Shown here in pieces: positions 28,728-35,957 of a stretch of 64,000 nucleotides of DNA (position 1 is the stretch's first letter; every line of letters begins with the position of its first letter). The DNA is taken from positions 434,001 to 498,000 of the forward strand of contig NZ_JAOAMV010000001.1 of NCBI RefSeq assembly GCF_025154015.1, in the 5' to 3' direction. A model generated the notes under the pieces. That model had not been told where the DNA came from and ran no database searches. It worked only from the letters and a program-made list of their open reading frames with translations. A program made the position numbers and the translations under genes. Origin of the DNA: Tsuneonella litorea. GTDB lineage: Bacteria; Pseudomonadota; Alphaproteobacteria; Sphingomonadales; Sphingomonadaceae.

Positions 28728-29488
28728 AGCACGCCTTCGGCCACCGTCACGCAGCCGCCCGCGAGCCAGACCCGGTCCCCGTCGAGCCGGCACGCCAGAT
28801 CGCCGCCGCGCGCCGAGGCCTGGTGCGCGGTGAGCCGGTCGCGCCCCAGTCGCGCCGCCCAGAACGGCGCCAGCGCCGCGTGGGCCGAGCCGGTCACCGC
28901 ATCCTCCCGCGCCCCCGGCCCGCCGACGAACACCCGGCTGACGACGTCAGTCTCCCAGCCGCGGGCGGTACAGATGAACTGGTCGTCGCGCCCCGCGGCG
29001 AGCGCGGCCAGATCGGGGGCGAGGGCGCGGACCTGCGCTTCGTCGTCGAACAGGCAGATGACGTGGCGGCTCGCGCTCGCGCGGACCTCTTGCGGGTCGG
29101 CGCCGAGCAGCGCGCCCACATCGGATCGCGCGGCCGGCCGGGTGGGAACGGCCGGGAGGGCGAGTGCATGGCCCGCCCCTTCGCGGCGTACCTCGACAAC
29201 GCTGCCCGAGACGCTGCGAAAGGCAACCGCCTCGCCCCCTTCGCGCGCCAGCACGACGTGCCCCGCCGCCAGCGCGCCGTGTCCGCACAGGGCGATCTCG
29301 GCGCCGGGCGAGAACCAGCGGATCGTGCGATCCGGCGTGACGAAGGCAGTCGCCGGCAACCCGATTTCTTCGGCAAGTGCCTGCAGGCGGGCGGCGTCGG
29401 ACAGGTCATCGAGCAGCACGACCGCCGCCGGATTGCCGGCGAATGGCCGTCTGGCAAAGGCATCGACGTGCCAGTAGCGCAGCGTCAC
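28712..29488 (-). CDS. PhzF-family isomerase
   Basis: A 258-residue protein of the PhzF/diaminopimelate epimerase-like fold. It opens with RYWHVDAFARRPFAGNPAAVV, seen here as DAFARRPFAGNPAAV, the family signature. LCGHGALAAGHV follows, and FVGGPGAREDAVTGSAHAAL is in the second half. GNPA near residue 20 is followed about 25 residues later by the acidic EEIGLPATAFV helix, which contains the catalytic glutamate position of PhzF. Phenazine genes are absent, so the role is a general isomerase. The GTG at 29488 overlaps the upstream transporter stop by 4 bp. Confidence 0.88.
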   Translation of the reverse strand: MTLRYWHVDAFARRPFAGNPAAVVLLDDLSDAARLQALAEEIGLPATAFVTPDRTIRWFSPGAEIALCGHGALAAGHVVLAREGGEAVAFRSVSGSVVEVRREGAGHALALPAVPTRPAARSDVGALLGADPQEVRASASRHVICLFDDEAQVRALAPDLAALAAGRDDQFICTARGWETDVVSRVFVGGPGAREDAVTGSAHAALAPFWAARLGRDRLTAHQASARGGDLACRLDGDRVWLAGGCVTVAEGVLYLPG

Positions 29489-30435
29489 GGCGCCGAATCG
29501 AGCCGCGAGAACTGGTCCTCCTCGACAAGCGGGTTGCCAGGCTCGTCGACATGGCCGGCCGGGTCGATATGGATCAGCAGCTCGACCCCAGGGAACCGGC
29601 GGCACAGGTCCTTCTCGACCTTGTCGATTACGTCGTGCGCCTCGCCGACGGTCATCTCGGCGGGCAGGTCGACGTGGAACTGGACGAAGTCGTGTGCGCC
29701 GGCCGACCGCGTGCGCAGATCGTGCAGGTTCGACAGCTCCGGGTGCTCGGCCGCAGCGGCGACGAAGGCGAGCCGCTTGTCCTCGGGCCACTCGCGGTCG
29801 AGCAGCTGGTCGACCGCCTCGCTCGCCGCGCGCCACGCGCCGAAGAGGAGCCAGAACGCGATCCCCAGCCCGAACAGCGGGTCTGCCGCCGCGAAGCCGA
29901 GGTACTGGTCGAGCACGAGCGCGGCGATGACCGACAGGTTGAGAAAGAGGTCGGAACGGTAGTGCAGGTTGTCGGTTTGGATCGCGATGCTGCCGGTGCG
30001 GCGGATGACGTGCCGCTGCCAGGCGAGCAGCGCGAAGGTGGCAAGGATCGCGACGCCGGAAACGAGGATGCCGTCACCCGCTGCCGCGGTGTCCGCTCCG
30101 CCCGCGAGTAGGCGCCCCGTCGCGCGAAAGGCGATCGCCGCGGCCGAGATCGCGATGAGCATGACCTGGAAGATCGCTGCCAGCGCCTCGCCCTTGCCGT
30201 GGCCCCACCGATGCTCGGCATCGGCGGGCTGCGCGGCCCACCACACGCCCCACAGCGTCACCAGGCTGGCGATCAGGTCGAGCGCGGTGTCGGCGAGACT
30301 GCCGAGCATCGCGGTCGATCCCGTGCGCCAGGTCGCCCAGCCCTTGAGCACGCCGAGAAACAGCGCCATCGTGATCGAGGCCAGCGCGGCGCTGCGGGTG
30401 AGCCTGGCGCGGGTCTCGCTTGCCTCGCGCGTCAC
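29485..30435 (-). CDS. Cation diffusion facilitator family metal transporter
   Basis: A 316-residue inner-membrane CDF protein, expected to export zinc, iron or related divalent metals using the proton gradient. It has six helices. [12 protein letters not shown] in helix 2 and [13 protein letters not shown] in helix 5 carry the paired Asp/His metal site of the FieF type. [13 protein letters not shown] between helices 2 and 3 is the family signature. The C-terminal cytoplasmic ferredoxin-like domain has [11 protein letters not shown] and LIHIDPAGH. The GTG at 30435 overlaps the pdxH stop by 4 bp. Confidence 0.9.
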   Translation of the reverse strand: MTREASETRARLTRSAALASITMALFLGVLKGWATWRTGSTAMLGSLADTALDLIASLVTLWGVWWAAQPADAEHRWGHGKGEALAAIFQVMLIAISAAAIAFRATGRLLAGGADTAAAGDGILVSGVAILATFALLAWQRHVIRRTGSIAIQTDNLHYRSDLFLNLSVIAALVLDQYLGFAAADPLFGLGIAFWLLFGAWRAASEAVDQLLDREWPEDKRLAFVAAAAEHPELSNLHDLRTRSAGAHDFVQFHVDLPAEMTVGEAHDVIDKVEKDLCRRFPGVELLIHIDPAGHVDEPGNPLVEEDQFSRLDSAP

Positions 30436-31040
30436 GGATAGAGCAGCGTGCTGGTCCAGCCGCCCCCCTGCGTGCGGGTAAACCGCCGCCGGTCGTGCAG
30501 CCGGTTGGGTCGGTCGAGCCAGAACTCGATTTCCGCCGGCGCCAGGGTGAACCCGGTCCAGTAGGGCGGCCGGGGCACCTCGCCCGCAGCCTTGCAGGCG
30601 TCCTCGATCGCCTCGACCCGGTCGAGGTAGGTCTGCCGGTCGTCGAGCGGGCGCGACTGGTCGCTGGCCGCCGATCCGACCTGGCTGACGAAGGCGCGCG
30701 AGTGGAAATAGGCATCCGCCGCTTCGGGCGAGACTTCGGTCAGCGGCCCCTCGATGCGAACCTGCCGCCGCAGGCTCTTCCAGTGAAACAGCAGCGCGGC
30801 CCGCGGATTGGCGAGGATTTCCGCGCCCTTGCGGCTCTGCGCGTTGGTGTAGAAGGTGAAACCGTCGGGTCCCCACTCCTTGAGCAGGACCATCCGCACC
30901 GAGGGCGCGCCATCGGGGGTGGCGGTGGCGAGCGCCATGGCGTTCGAATCGTTCGGTTCGCTTGCCCGCGCCTCGGCGAACCAGGCCCCGAACAGGCCCA
31001 GCGGGTCGCTGTCGGGCAGCTCGGATTGCGCGTCGCTCAT
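30432..31040 (-). CDS. pdxH: Pyridoxamine 5'-phosphate oxidase
   Basis: Oxidises pyridoxine and pyridoxamine phosphates to pyridoxal phosphate using FMN. The 202-residue protein has the family blocks: [53 protein letters not shown], and [18 protein letters not shown] near the C-terminus, ending LYP. Length is normal. The ATG at 31040 is followed at once by the conserved N-terminal region. It heads an overlapping three-gene run with the CDF transporter and the PhzF-like gene. A tandem 9-bp repeat lies 28-45 bp upstream of the start. Confidence 0.96.
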   Translation of the reverse strand: MSDAQSELPDSDPLGLFGAWFAEARASEPNDSNAMALATATPDGAPSVRMVLLKEWGPDGFTFYTNAQSRKGAEILANPRAALLFHWKSLRRQVRIEGPLTEVSPEAADAYFHSRAFVSQVGSAASDQSRPLDDRQTYLDRVEAIEDACKAAGEVPRPPYWTGFTLAPAEIEFWLDRPNRLHDRRRFTRTQGGGWTSTLLYP

Positions 31041-31067
31041 CGCCCCGATGCCCTTCCGCACGCAGGG

Positions 31068-31085
31068 CCTGTCACACCTGTCACA
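31068..31085. repeat. Two tandem copies of CCTGTCACA between pdxH and the dnaJ-like gene
   Basis: CCTGTCACA occurs twice in direct succession, in the divergent control region of pdxH and the J-protein gene. A further GTGTCACC lies at 31223-31230. The spacing (9 bp) is close to one helical turn, so it could be a binding site for a regulator, but no factor can be named. Confidence 0.35.
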
Positions 31086-31219
31086 CAGTCCTGGCGCAAA
31101 ACAGCGCGGCACGCCCGGAGGGCGGTCTTGCGGGGCGGAGATAGATCGATGGCAAGGGACATGGCCCGCTCCTAACCTGCCCGCCCGGTGTAGGAAAGTC
31201 TCGCCGCTTGCAGGAGACG

Positions 31220-31243
31220 GGCGTGTCACCTAGCTAACACGCC
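31220..31243 (+). promoter_or_regulatory. Inverted repeat abutting the J-protein start codon
   Basis: GGCGTGT (31220-31226) and ACACGCC (31237-31243) form a perfect 7-bp inverted repeat with a 10-nt loop that ends one base before the ATG at 31244. The only good ribosome-binding site, AGGAG at 31212-31216, lies upstream of the hairpin, too far from the ATG unless the hairpin forms. Confidence 0.4.
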
Positions 31244-32236
31244 ATGGCCGATCCCTATGCAACCCTTGGCGTCCCCAAATCCGCGAGCGAGAAGGACATC
31301 AAGTCCGCCTATCGCAAGCTCGCCAAGGAGCTTCACCCCGATCGCAACAAGGACAACCCCAAGGCGGCGGAGCGGTTTTCCGAGGTCACCCGCGCCTATG
31401 ACCTCCTCTCCGACGCCCAGAAGCGCGCCGCCTACGACCGCGGCGAGATCGACGCCGAGGGCAACCCGGCCAATCCGTTCGCGGGGATGGGCCGCGGGGG
31501 CGGTTTCGGTGGCGGCGGCTTCCGGCCCGAAGACCTGCGCGGCCAGAACCCGTTCGGCGGCGGCGGATTCGGCGGCGAGGCCGACGGGGTCGATCTTGGC
31601 GACCTGTTCGAAGGGCTGTTCGGCGGCGGCGGCGCGCGGTCCGCGCGCGGCGGGATGGGCGGCGGGCCGTTTGGCGGGGGCTTCTCGGGCCAGCAGCGCC
31701 GGCCGCCTCCCCCGCAGAAAGGCGGCGACATCGCCTACAAGCTGCGCGTGCCGTTCGTCGACGCGGCGACCCGCAAGGACCAGCGCATCACGCTGGCCGA
31801 CGGCAAGACGATCGACCTCAAGCTGCCCGCCGGGCTCGAGGACGGGACCCAGATGCGGCTGAAAGGCAAGGGCCAGCACGGACCGGGCGGCGCCGGCGAC
31901 GGAATCGTCACGATCTCGGTCGACCGCCACCCGTTCTTCCGGCGCGAGGGCCAGGACGTGCGGCTCGACCTGCCGATCACGCTCGCCGAGGCGGTCTGCG
32001 GCGGCAAGGTCAAGGTGCCCACGGTCGACGGCCCGGTCATGCTGACGATCAAGCCGGGAACCAGTGGCGGGACGGTGATGCGCCTCGGCGGAAAGGGCTT
32101 CTCGAGGAAGGACGGCAAGCGCGGCGACCAGCTCGTCACCCTCGAGATCGACCTGCCCGATGACGTTACGGAACTGGCCAAGCGGCTCGAAGGTTGGCAG
32201 GACGACCGCAACCCGCGGGGCAAGCTCGGCGTCTAG
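31244..32236 (+). CDS. DnaJ-like (class B/CbpA type) co-chaperone
   Basis: A 330-residue J-protein that would recruit DnaK to substrates. The J domain is at residues 3-68, with the HPD motif at 31-33. A glycine/phenylalanine-rich linker follows to about residue 165, with many GGG and GGFGG runs. Two C-terminal beta domains come next (DIAYKLRVPFVDA and DVRLDLPITLAEA). The cysteine-rich zinc domain of DnaJ itself is absent, so it is of the CbpA/class B type. An inverted repeat sits between its ribosome-binding site and its ATG. It is followed by yihY and fabI on the same strand. Confidence 0.93.
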   Translation: MADPYATLGVPKSASEKDIKSAYRKLAKELHPDRNKDNPKAAERFSEVTRAYDLLSDAQKRAAYDRGEIDAEGNPANPFAGMGRGGGFGGGGFRPEDLRGQNPFGGGGFGGEADGVDLGDLFEGLFGGGGARSARGGMGGGPFGGGFSGQQRRPPPPQKGGDIAYKLRVPFVDAATRKDQRITLADGKTIDLKLPAGLEDGTQMRLKGKGQHGPGGAGDGIVTISVDRHPFFRREGQDVRLDLPITLAEAVCGGKVKVPTVDGPVMLTIKPGTSGGTVMRLGGKGFSRKDGKRGDQLVTLEIDLPDDVTELAKRLEGWQDDRNPRGKLGV

Positions 32237-32281
32237 CCCTGTCCGGCGCTGCAGGCGGCCCGGCAGACACGAAAGGGGTGC

Positions 32282-33334
32282 ATGAGCGACCATATCGTCC
32301 CGGAGGTGCCCGAGCGCGAGCTGCATACGCTCTCGCCCGAGGAACGCCGCAAGGACGCGCTCGAGCACCGGCCGGGCTTCCGCAGCCAGGTCATCAGCCG
32401 GGTCGGTCCCGGAACCAAGGCGTGGGAAGTCGCCAAGCGGGTGGCGGTGGGGGCCTACAACGACGGCTTCATCCACGCCGGCAACCTGGCCTACATGGCG
32501 ATCATCGCGATCTTCCCGTTCTTCATCCTCGGCGCGGCGGTGTTCAGCTTCATCGGTGACGAGGGCGAGCGCGCGGCGAGCGTCAACGCGGTGCTCTATG
32601 CCCTGCCGCCCATGGTCGGCAACGTGATCGAGCCGGTCGCCCGCAACGTGGTCGAGGCGCGCACCGGCTGGGTGCTTTGGCTCGGCGGGCTCGTCGGCCT
32701 GTGGACCGTGTCGAGCCTGGTCGAGACGATCCGCGACATCCTGCGCCGCGCCTACGGCACCCCGGCGACGCACGCGTTCTGGAAATACCGGCTGTGGTCG
32801 GCCGGCATCATCTTCGGCGCGGTCGTCCTGCTCATGCTCAGCCTGCTCGCGCAGGTCGTCATCGGCGCCGCACAGGAGGTGATCGACGCCTACCTCCCCC
32901 AGCTCAGCAACGCGATCGGCGAACTGCGGCTGTCGCGCATCGTTCCGGCCATGGGCCTGTTCGGCTCGCTGTACCTCCTGTTCTACACGCTGACCCCCAA
33001 GGCCTACCGCGAGCGGCGCTATCCCAAGTGGCCGGGCGCACTGGCGACGGCGCTGTGGTGGCTCGCGGTCACCGCCGCGCTGCCCCCGGCGATTCGCAGG
33101 TTCTTCAGCTACGACCTGACCTACGGCAGCCTCGCCGGGATCATGATCGCGCTTTTCTTTTTCTACCTCGTCGGACTAGGGATGGTGATCGGGGCCGAGC
33201 TCAATGCCGCGCTCGCCGAGACGCCGGAAGAGGCCGAGAATCGGATCGGTCAGGGCGACGACCGGCGGCGGGCGGCGGCGCGGTCGCGCGAGGACATCGA
33301 GGCGCAGAAGGCCGAGTACGAGGGAATCGAATGA
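32282..33334 (+). CDS. YihY/virulence factor BrkB family membrane protein
   Basis: A 350-residue inner-membrane protein with about six helices: NLAYMAIIAIFPFFILGAAV, GWVLWLGGLVGLWTVSS, LWSAGIIFGAVVLLMLSLL and three more. It has the family features: a conserved N-terminal amphipathic region (GAYNDGFIHAGNLAYM), TLTPKAYRERRYP before helix 5, and a charged C-terminal tail. BrkB was once linked to serum resistance and later annotated as ribonuclease BN in error; the true function is unknown. AAAGGGG gives a strong ribosome-binding site before the ATG. Its stop overlaps the fabI start by 4 bp. Confidence 0.88.
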   Translation: MSDHIVPEVPERELHTLSPEERRKDALEHRPGFRSQVISRVGPGTKAWEVAKRVAVGAYNDGFIHAGNLAYMAIIAIFPFFILGAAVFSFIGDEGERAASVNAVLYALPPMVGNVIEPVARNVVEARTGWVLWLGGLVGLWTVSSLVETIRDILRRAYGTPATHAFWKYRLWSAGIIFGAVVLLMLSLLAQVVIGAAQEVIDAYLPQLSNAIGELRLSRIVPAMGLFGSLYLLFYTLTPKAYRERRYPKWPGALATALWWLAVTAALPPAIRRFFSYDLTYGSLAGIMIALFFFYLVGLGMVIGAELNAALAETPEEAENRIGQGDDRRRAAARSREDIEAQKAEYEGIE

Positions 33335-34134
33335 ACAAGCTGATGGCGGGTAAGCGCGGGCTGATCATGGGCCTGGCGAACGACAAGTCGCTGGCCTGGG
33401 GCATCGCGAAGAAGCTGCGCGAGCACGGTGCGGAGCTCGCGTTCTCGTACCAGGGCGAGGCGCTGGGCAAGCGGGTGATTCCGCTCGCCGAGCAGCTGGG
33501 CAGCGACTTCTGCTTCGAATGCGACGTGTCGGACATGGCCGCGCTCGATGCGGCGTTCGAGCGGCTCAAGGAACGCTGGGACACGCTCGATTTCGTGGTC
33601 CACGCGATCGGGTTTTCCGACAAGAACGAGCTGCGCGGGAAATACCTCGACACCAGCCTCGACAACTTCCTGATGACGATGAACATTTCCGCCTACAGCC
33701 TCGTCGCGGTGGCCAAGCGGGCGTCCGCCATGATGTCGGCGGGCGGATCGATCCTGACCCTGAGCTATTATGGCGCGGAAAAGGTCGTCCCGCACTACAA
33801 CGTCATGGGCGTCGCCAAGGCTGCGCTGGAAACGAGCGTGCAGTACCTCGCCAACGATCTCGGCCCCGCCGGCATCCGCGTGAACGCGATCAGCGCAGGA
33901 CCGATCAAGACGCTGGCGGCGAGCGGGATCGGCGACTTCCGCTACATCCTCAAGTGGAACGAGCTCAATGCGCCGCTGCGCCGCAACGTGACGATCGACG
34001 ACGTCGGCGGGTCGGGCCTCTACTTCCTGTCCGACCTGTCCAGCGGGGTGACCGGCGAGGTCCACCACGTGGACGCGGGCTACCACGTCGTCGGCATGAA
34101 GCAGGAAGACGCGCCCGACATCGCGCTGGGGTGA
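33331..34134 (+). CDS. fabI: Enoyl-[acyl-carrier-protein] reductase (NADH)
   Basis: Catalyses the last reduction of fatty-acid elongation and is the target of triclosan. The 267-residue SDR protein has GLANDKSLAWGIA for nucleotide binding. The active-site pair is Tyr-x6-Lys in PHYNVMGVAKA, preceded by the second tyrosine in SYYGAEK. SAGPIKTLAASGI and the C-terminal GEVHHVDAGYHVVGM follow. Length and motifs are normal for an alphaproteobacterial FabI. The ATG at 33331 overlaps the yihY stop. It ends the core-genome part of the window; a 600-bp stretch without clear genes follows. Confidence 0.97.
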   Translation: MNKLMAGKRGLIMGLANDKSLAWGIAKKLREHGAELAFSYQGEALGKRVIPLAEQLGSDFCFECDVSDMAALDAAFERLKERWDTLDFVVHAIGFSDKNELRGKYLDTSLDNFLMTMNISAYSLVAVAKRASAMMSAGGSILTLSYYGAEKVVPHYNVMGVAKAALETSVQYLANDLGPAGIRVNAISAGPIKTLAASGIGDFRYILKWNELNAPLRRNVTIDDVGGSGLYFLSDLSSGVTGEVHHVDAGYHVVGMKQEDAPDIALG

Positions 34135-34733
34135 AGGCCCGTCTGATTTGAAGCGGTCCGAACCCCGATAGTGTCGGATCCTGACAGGCGCAGTACGAGT
34201 ACGGCGACGCCCGGCGCGGCCCGTGCAAAGAACTCCTGAGGGCACCCCGCCTTCGTACCGAGCATCGCATGATGCTTCGCCGAGAAAGAGCGATCCCTCG
34301 GAAAAACGTCACCTCGGAAGGGGAAACCCACGCGCGGTCTCCTGGTCAAAGGGAACGCGAAGGCGGGAAGCACTGCAAGAAGCAAACTGAAAGAGGCGCG
34401 CTGATTGCAAGGTGAGCGGGGCCCCATGACGCCCTTATGCGCTCGACCACGAAGAGATGCGGCATGTCGCGCTGCGGGTCGATCAGCGCCCCGTGAGCGA
34501 TGGGAAGCGGGGGTATTGGCCGGTTCTAGCAAGCGCGACTCCGCTCGGTCGAGGCTCCAGGAAAGTGCCGGATCGACAAGGGCTCCCCATCGTTGCTATA
34601 GCGGGGGGGGGCGTTTGCGGATATTTCTTATGTTCAACCCCGTGCACTGTAGGATTCTCAGCAAAATTGGCGTCGCTAACAGCGTCGACGGGACTTCCGG
34701 GACAGTCTTCAGGTTGCTTGAGGACGCCGGGGC
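34135..34733. other. 600-bp stretch without a convincing gene between fabI and the two-gene unit
   Basis: No frame on either strand shows a recognisable domain. Base composition falls toward its right end. A weak minus-strand frame in 34250-34450 has a hydrophobic segment but no start, motif or flanking signal that supports it; it may be a remnant. A candidate promoter (TCGACA at 34573-34578, TATAGC at 34597-34602, 18-bp spacing) precedes a run of nine Gs and the gene at 34734. No tRNA-like or att-like sequence was seen. Confidence 0.5.
34603..34611 (+). repeat. Run of nine guanines
   Basis: A G9 homopolymer lies just after a candidate -10 element and 122 bp before the start of the two-gene unit. 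Homopolymers of this length can vary by slippage. Here it would alter a leader or promoter spacing rather than a known coding frame. Confidence 0.4.
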
Positions 34734-35387
34734 ATGAGCCGACGAGAACCGGAAGCTAGAGACGCGTCGCCCGCGAGGCGTCGCCGTCGCAGGACGTCGA
34801 GCGTTGTGGCGAGCGGCGACAGCGATGCCCTCGGTGATGATGCCGACGGACCCGCACTCTATGGGGAGTCGGGCCCGCGAGTATGGGGCATCAAAGGCGA
34901 AAACCTTCGAGACATGCTTCTTGACTTGGCATCTGCTAGTATCGGAGGCGATATTGGCGGTCAGTTTATGGCAATTTCCAGTATAAAGGAAATGCTGGAC
35001 GATCTTGAGCCGGAAAATGCCATAGAGGCTCTACTGTTATCTCAAATGATGACAACATGCATGACTTCACTTCGACTGATAGCCAATGCGCAGGAGCCTG
35101 GTCGTCCTCTCGAGCGCTTTGAGAAGGTTATGAATCAAGCGCTGAAGTTGCAGAATCTGTTTTTGCGTCAACTCGATGCTTGGGAAAAGTTGCGGGGCAA
35201 AGGCAAGGAACAGAAGATCACGGTCGAGCACGTAACTGTCGGCTCTGGCGGTCAGGCGATCGTGGGTCACGTGCAGACCAGCATGCCAGTTGCTGAAACG
35301 CCCTTGACGCCCGACCAAAGCGCGCGGGGGCGCGGAAGCGCTCGCGATTCCGAATCGCCAGCTCGGCGTACGCGCGGGAAGAGCTAG
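34734..35387 (+). CDS. Uncharacterised protein with GGQAIVG motif, first gene of two-gene unit
   Basis: A 217-residue soluble protein of unknown function. Residues 1-45 are basic and serine/arginine-rich (RRRRRRTSS). The middle (about 55-150) is helical: GIKGENLRDMLLDLASASIG, then EMLDDLEPENAIEALLLSQM, then RFEKVMNQALKLQNLFLRQLD. The region near 160-180 reads QKITVEHVTVGSGGQAIVGHV, and the tail is low complexity. From memory, proteins ending with a VEHVxVxxGGQAIVGxV segment followed by an HGG-type gene occur as a pair in other alphaproteobacteria, without known role. Codon use is clearly less GC-rich than in neighbours, suggesting transfer. GAGGA precedes the ATG by 9 nt. Confidence 0.75.
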   Translation: MSRREPEARDASPARRRRRRTSSVVASGDSDALGDDADGPALYGESGPRVWGIKGENLRDMLLDLASASIGGDIGGQFMAISSIKEMLDDLEPENAIEALLLSQMMTTCMTSLRLIANAQEPGRPLERFEKVMNQALKLQNLFLRQLDAWEKLRGKGKEQKITVEHVTVGSGGQAIVGHVQTSMPVAETPLTPDQSARGRGSARDSESPARRTRGKS

Positions 35388-35390
35388 CCG

Positions 35391-35657
35391 GTGACATCGT
35401 ATCACGTCCGCAACACCCAAGGAATGAAGGCGGCGCCGAGGTGCGGGGCGAAGACCCGGCGAGGCACTCCGTGCCAGTCGCCGGCGGTCTCGGGAAAAGC
35501 CCGCTGTCGGATGCACGGCGGTGCGAAGGGGTCGGGAGCGCCTCGTGGCAATCAGAACGCCTATATTCACGGCGCATATTCTCGGGAAGCCCGGGAGTGG
35601 GATCGCGCGTTCGCGGAGATGCATCGTAAGCTGAAGGACGCGCTTCGCTCATTCTAA
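35391..35657 (+). CDS. Small Cys/His/Gly-rich HGG-motif protein, second gene of two-gene unit
   Basis: An 88-residue protein starting at a GTG 3 nt after the previous stop, with GGAAGAG as ribosome-binding site; an ATG at 35424 is possible. CGAKTRRGTPCQSPAV, then CRMHGG, arranges three cysteines and a histidine like a small metal-binding knuckle. GAKGSGAPRGNQNAYIHGAYS follows, given here as GSGAPRGNQNA and HGAYS. A basic and acidic helix (REWDRAFAEMHRKLKDALR) ends the protein. The CxxKTRxGxPCxxPA...CRMHGGxxxGAPxGNxNAxxHG layout recurs in many alphaproteobacterial hypothetical proteins (recollection). A nucleic-acid-binding role is a guess from the charge and cysteines. Confidence 0.78.
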   Translation: MTSYHVRNTQGMKAAPRCGAKTRRGTPCQSPAVSGKARCRMHGGAKGSGAPRGNQNAYIHGAYSREAREWDRAFAEMHRKLKDALRSF

Positions 35658-35957
35658 TCTGTGACGAAGCAGGCCGCGAACGGTGACCGGTCCGGCGTCA
35701 GCCTTCGATCGTCGGCAGAGCTGGAAATCAATAAAGGATACGCTCTCCTCGCTGGGATACTAGTGCAAACGCGCCCCTTTCGAACGCCGCGGGCTCCATG
35801 CCAAGCGGACGAAAGTGCACGGCGGCACCAAGATCATGCCGTAGACGGACACAGCTCGCTTGCGACAAAGGGTTGGCCAGCGGCTGGGCGATGCAGTATT
35901 GGCGCCTCAGATGAGGCGTCCGACCGTGGGCGCTTGACCGATAACCGTGCGCAGATC
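35658..35957. other. 300-bp leader before the beta-helix protein
   Basis: The reading frame of the following gene stays open back to a GTG at 35661, but its predicted first 99 residues have no recognisable fold and little coding character. I treat this stretch as leader DNA. It is somewhat less GC-rich than the core genome. No promoter match is convincing. Confidence 0.4.

Noticed and set aside
34250-34450. Minus-strand hydrophobic reading frame after fabI
   Set aside because: No start context, motif or coding texture, and the frame runs into the antisense of fabI; at best a remnant.
35661-35957. Upstream extension of the beta-helix protein back to a GTG at 35661
   Set aside because: The added residues have no fold, and the twin-arginine-like signal would be buried more than 120 residues from the N-terminus.
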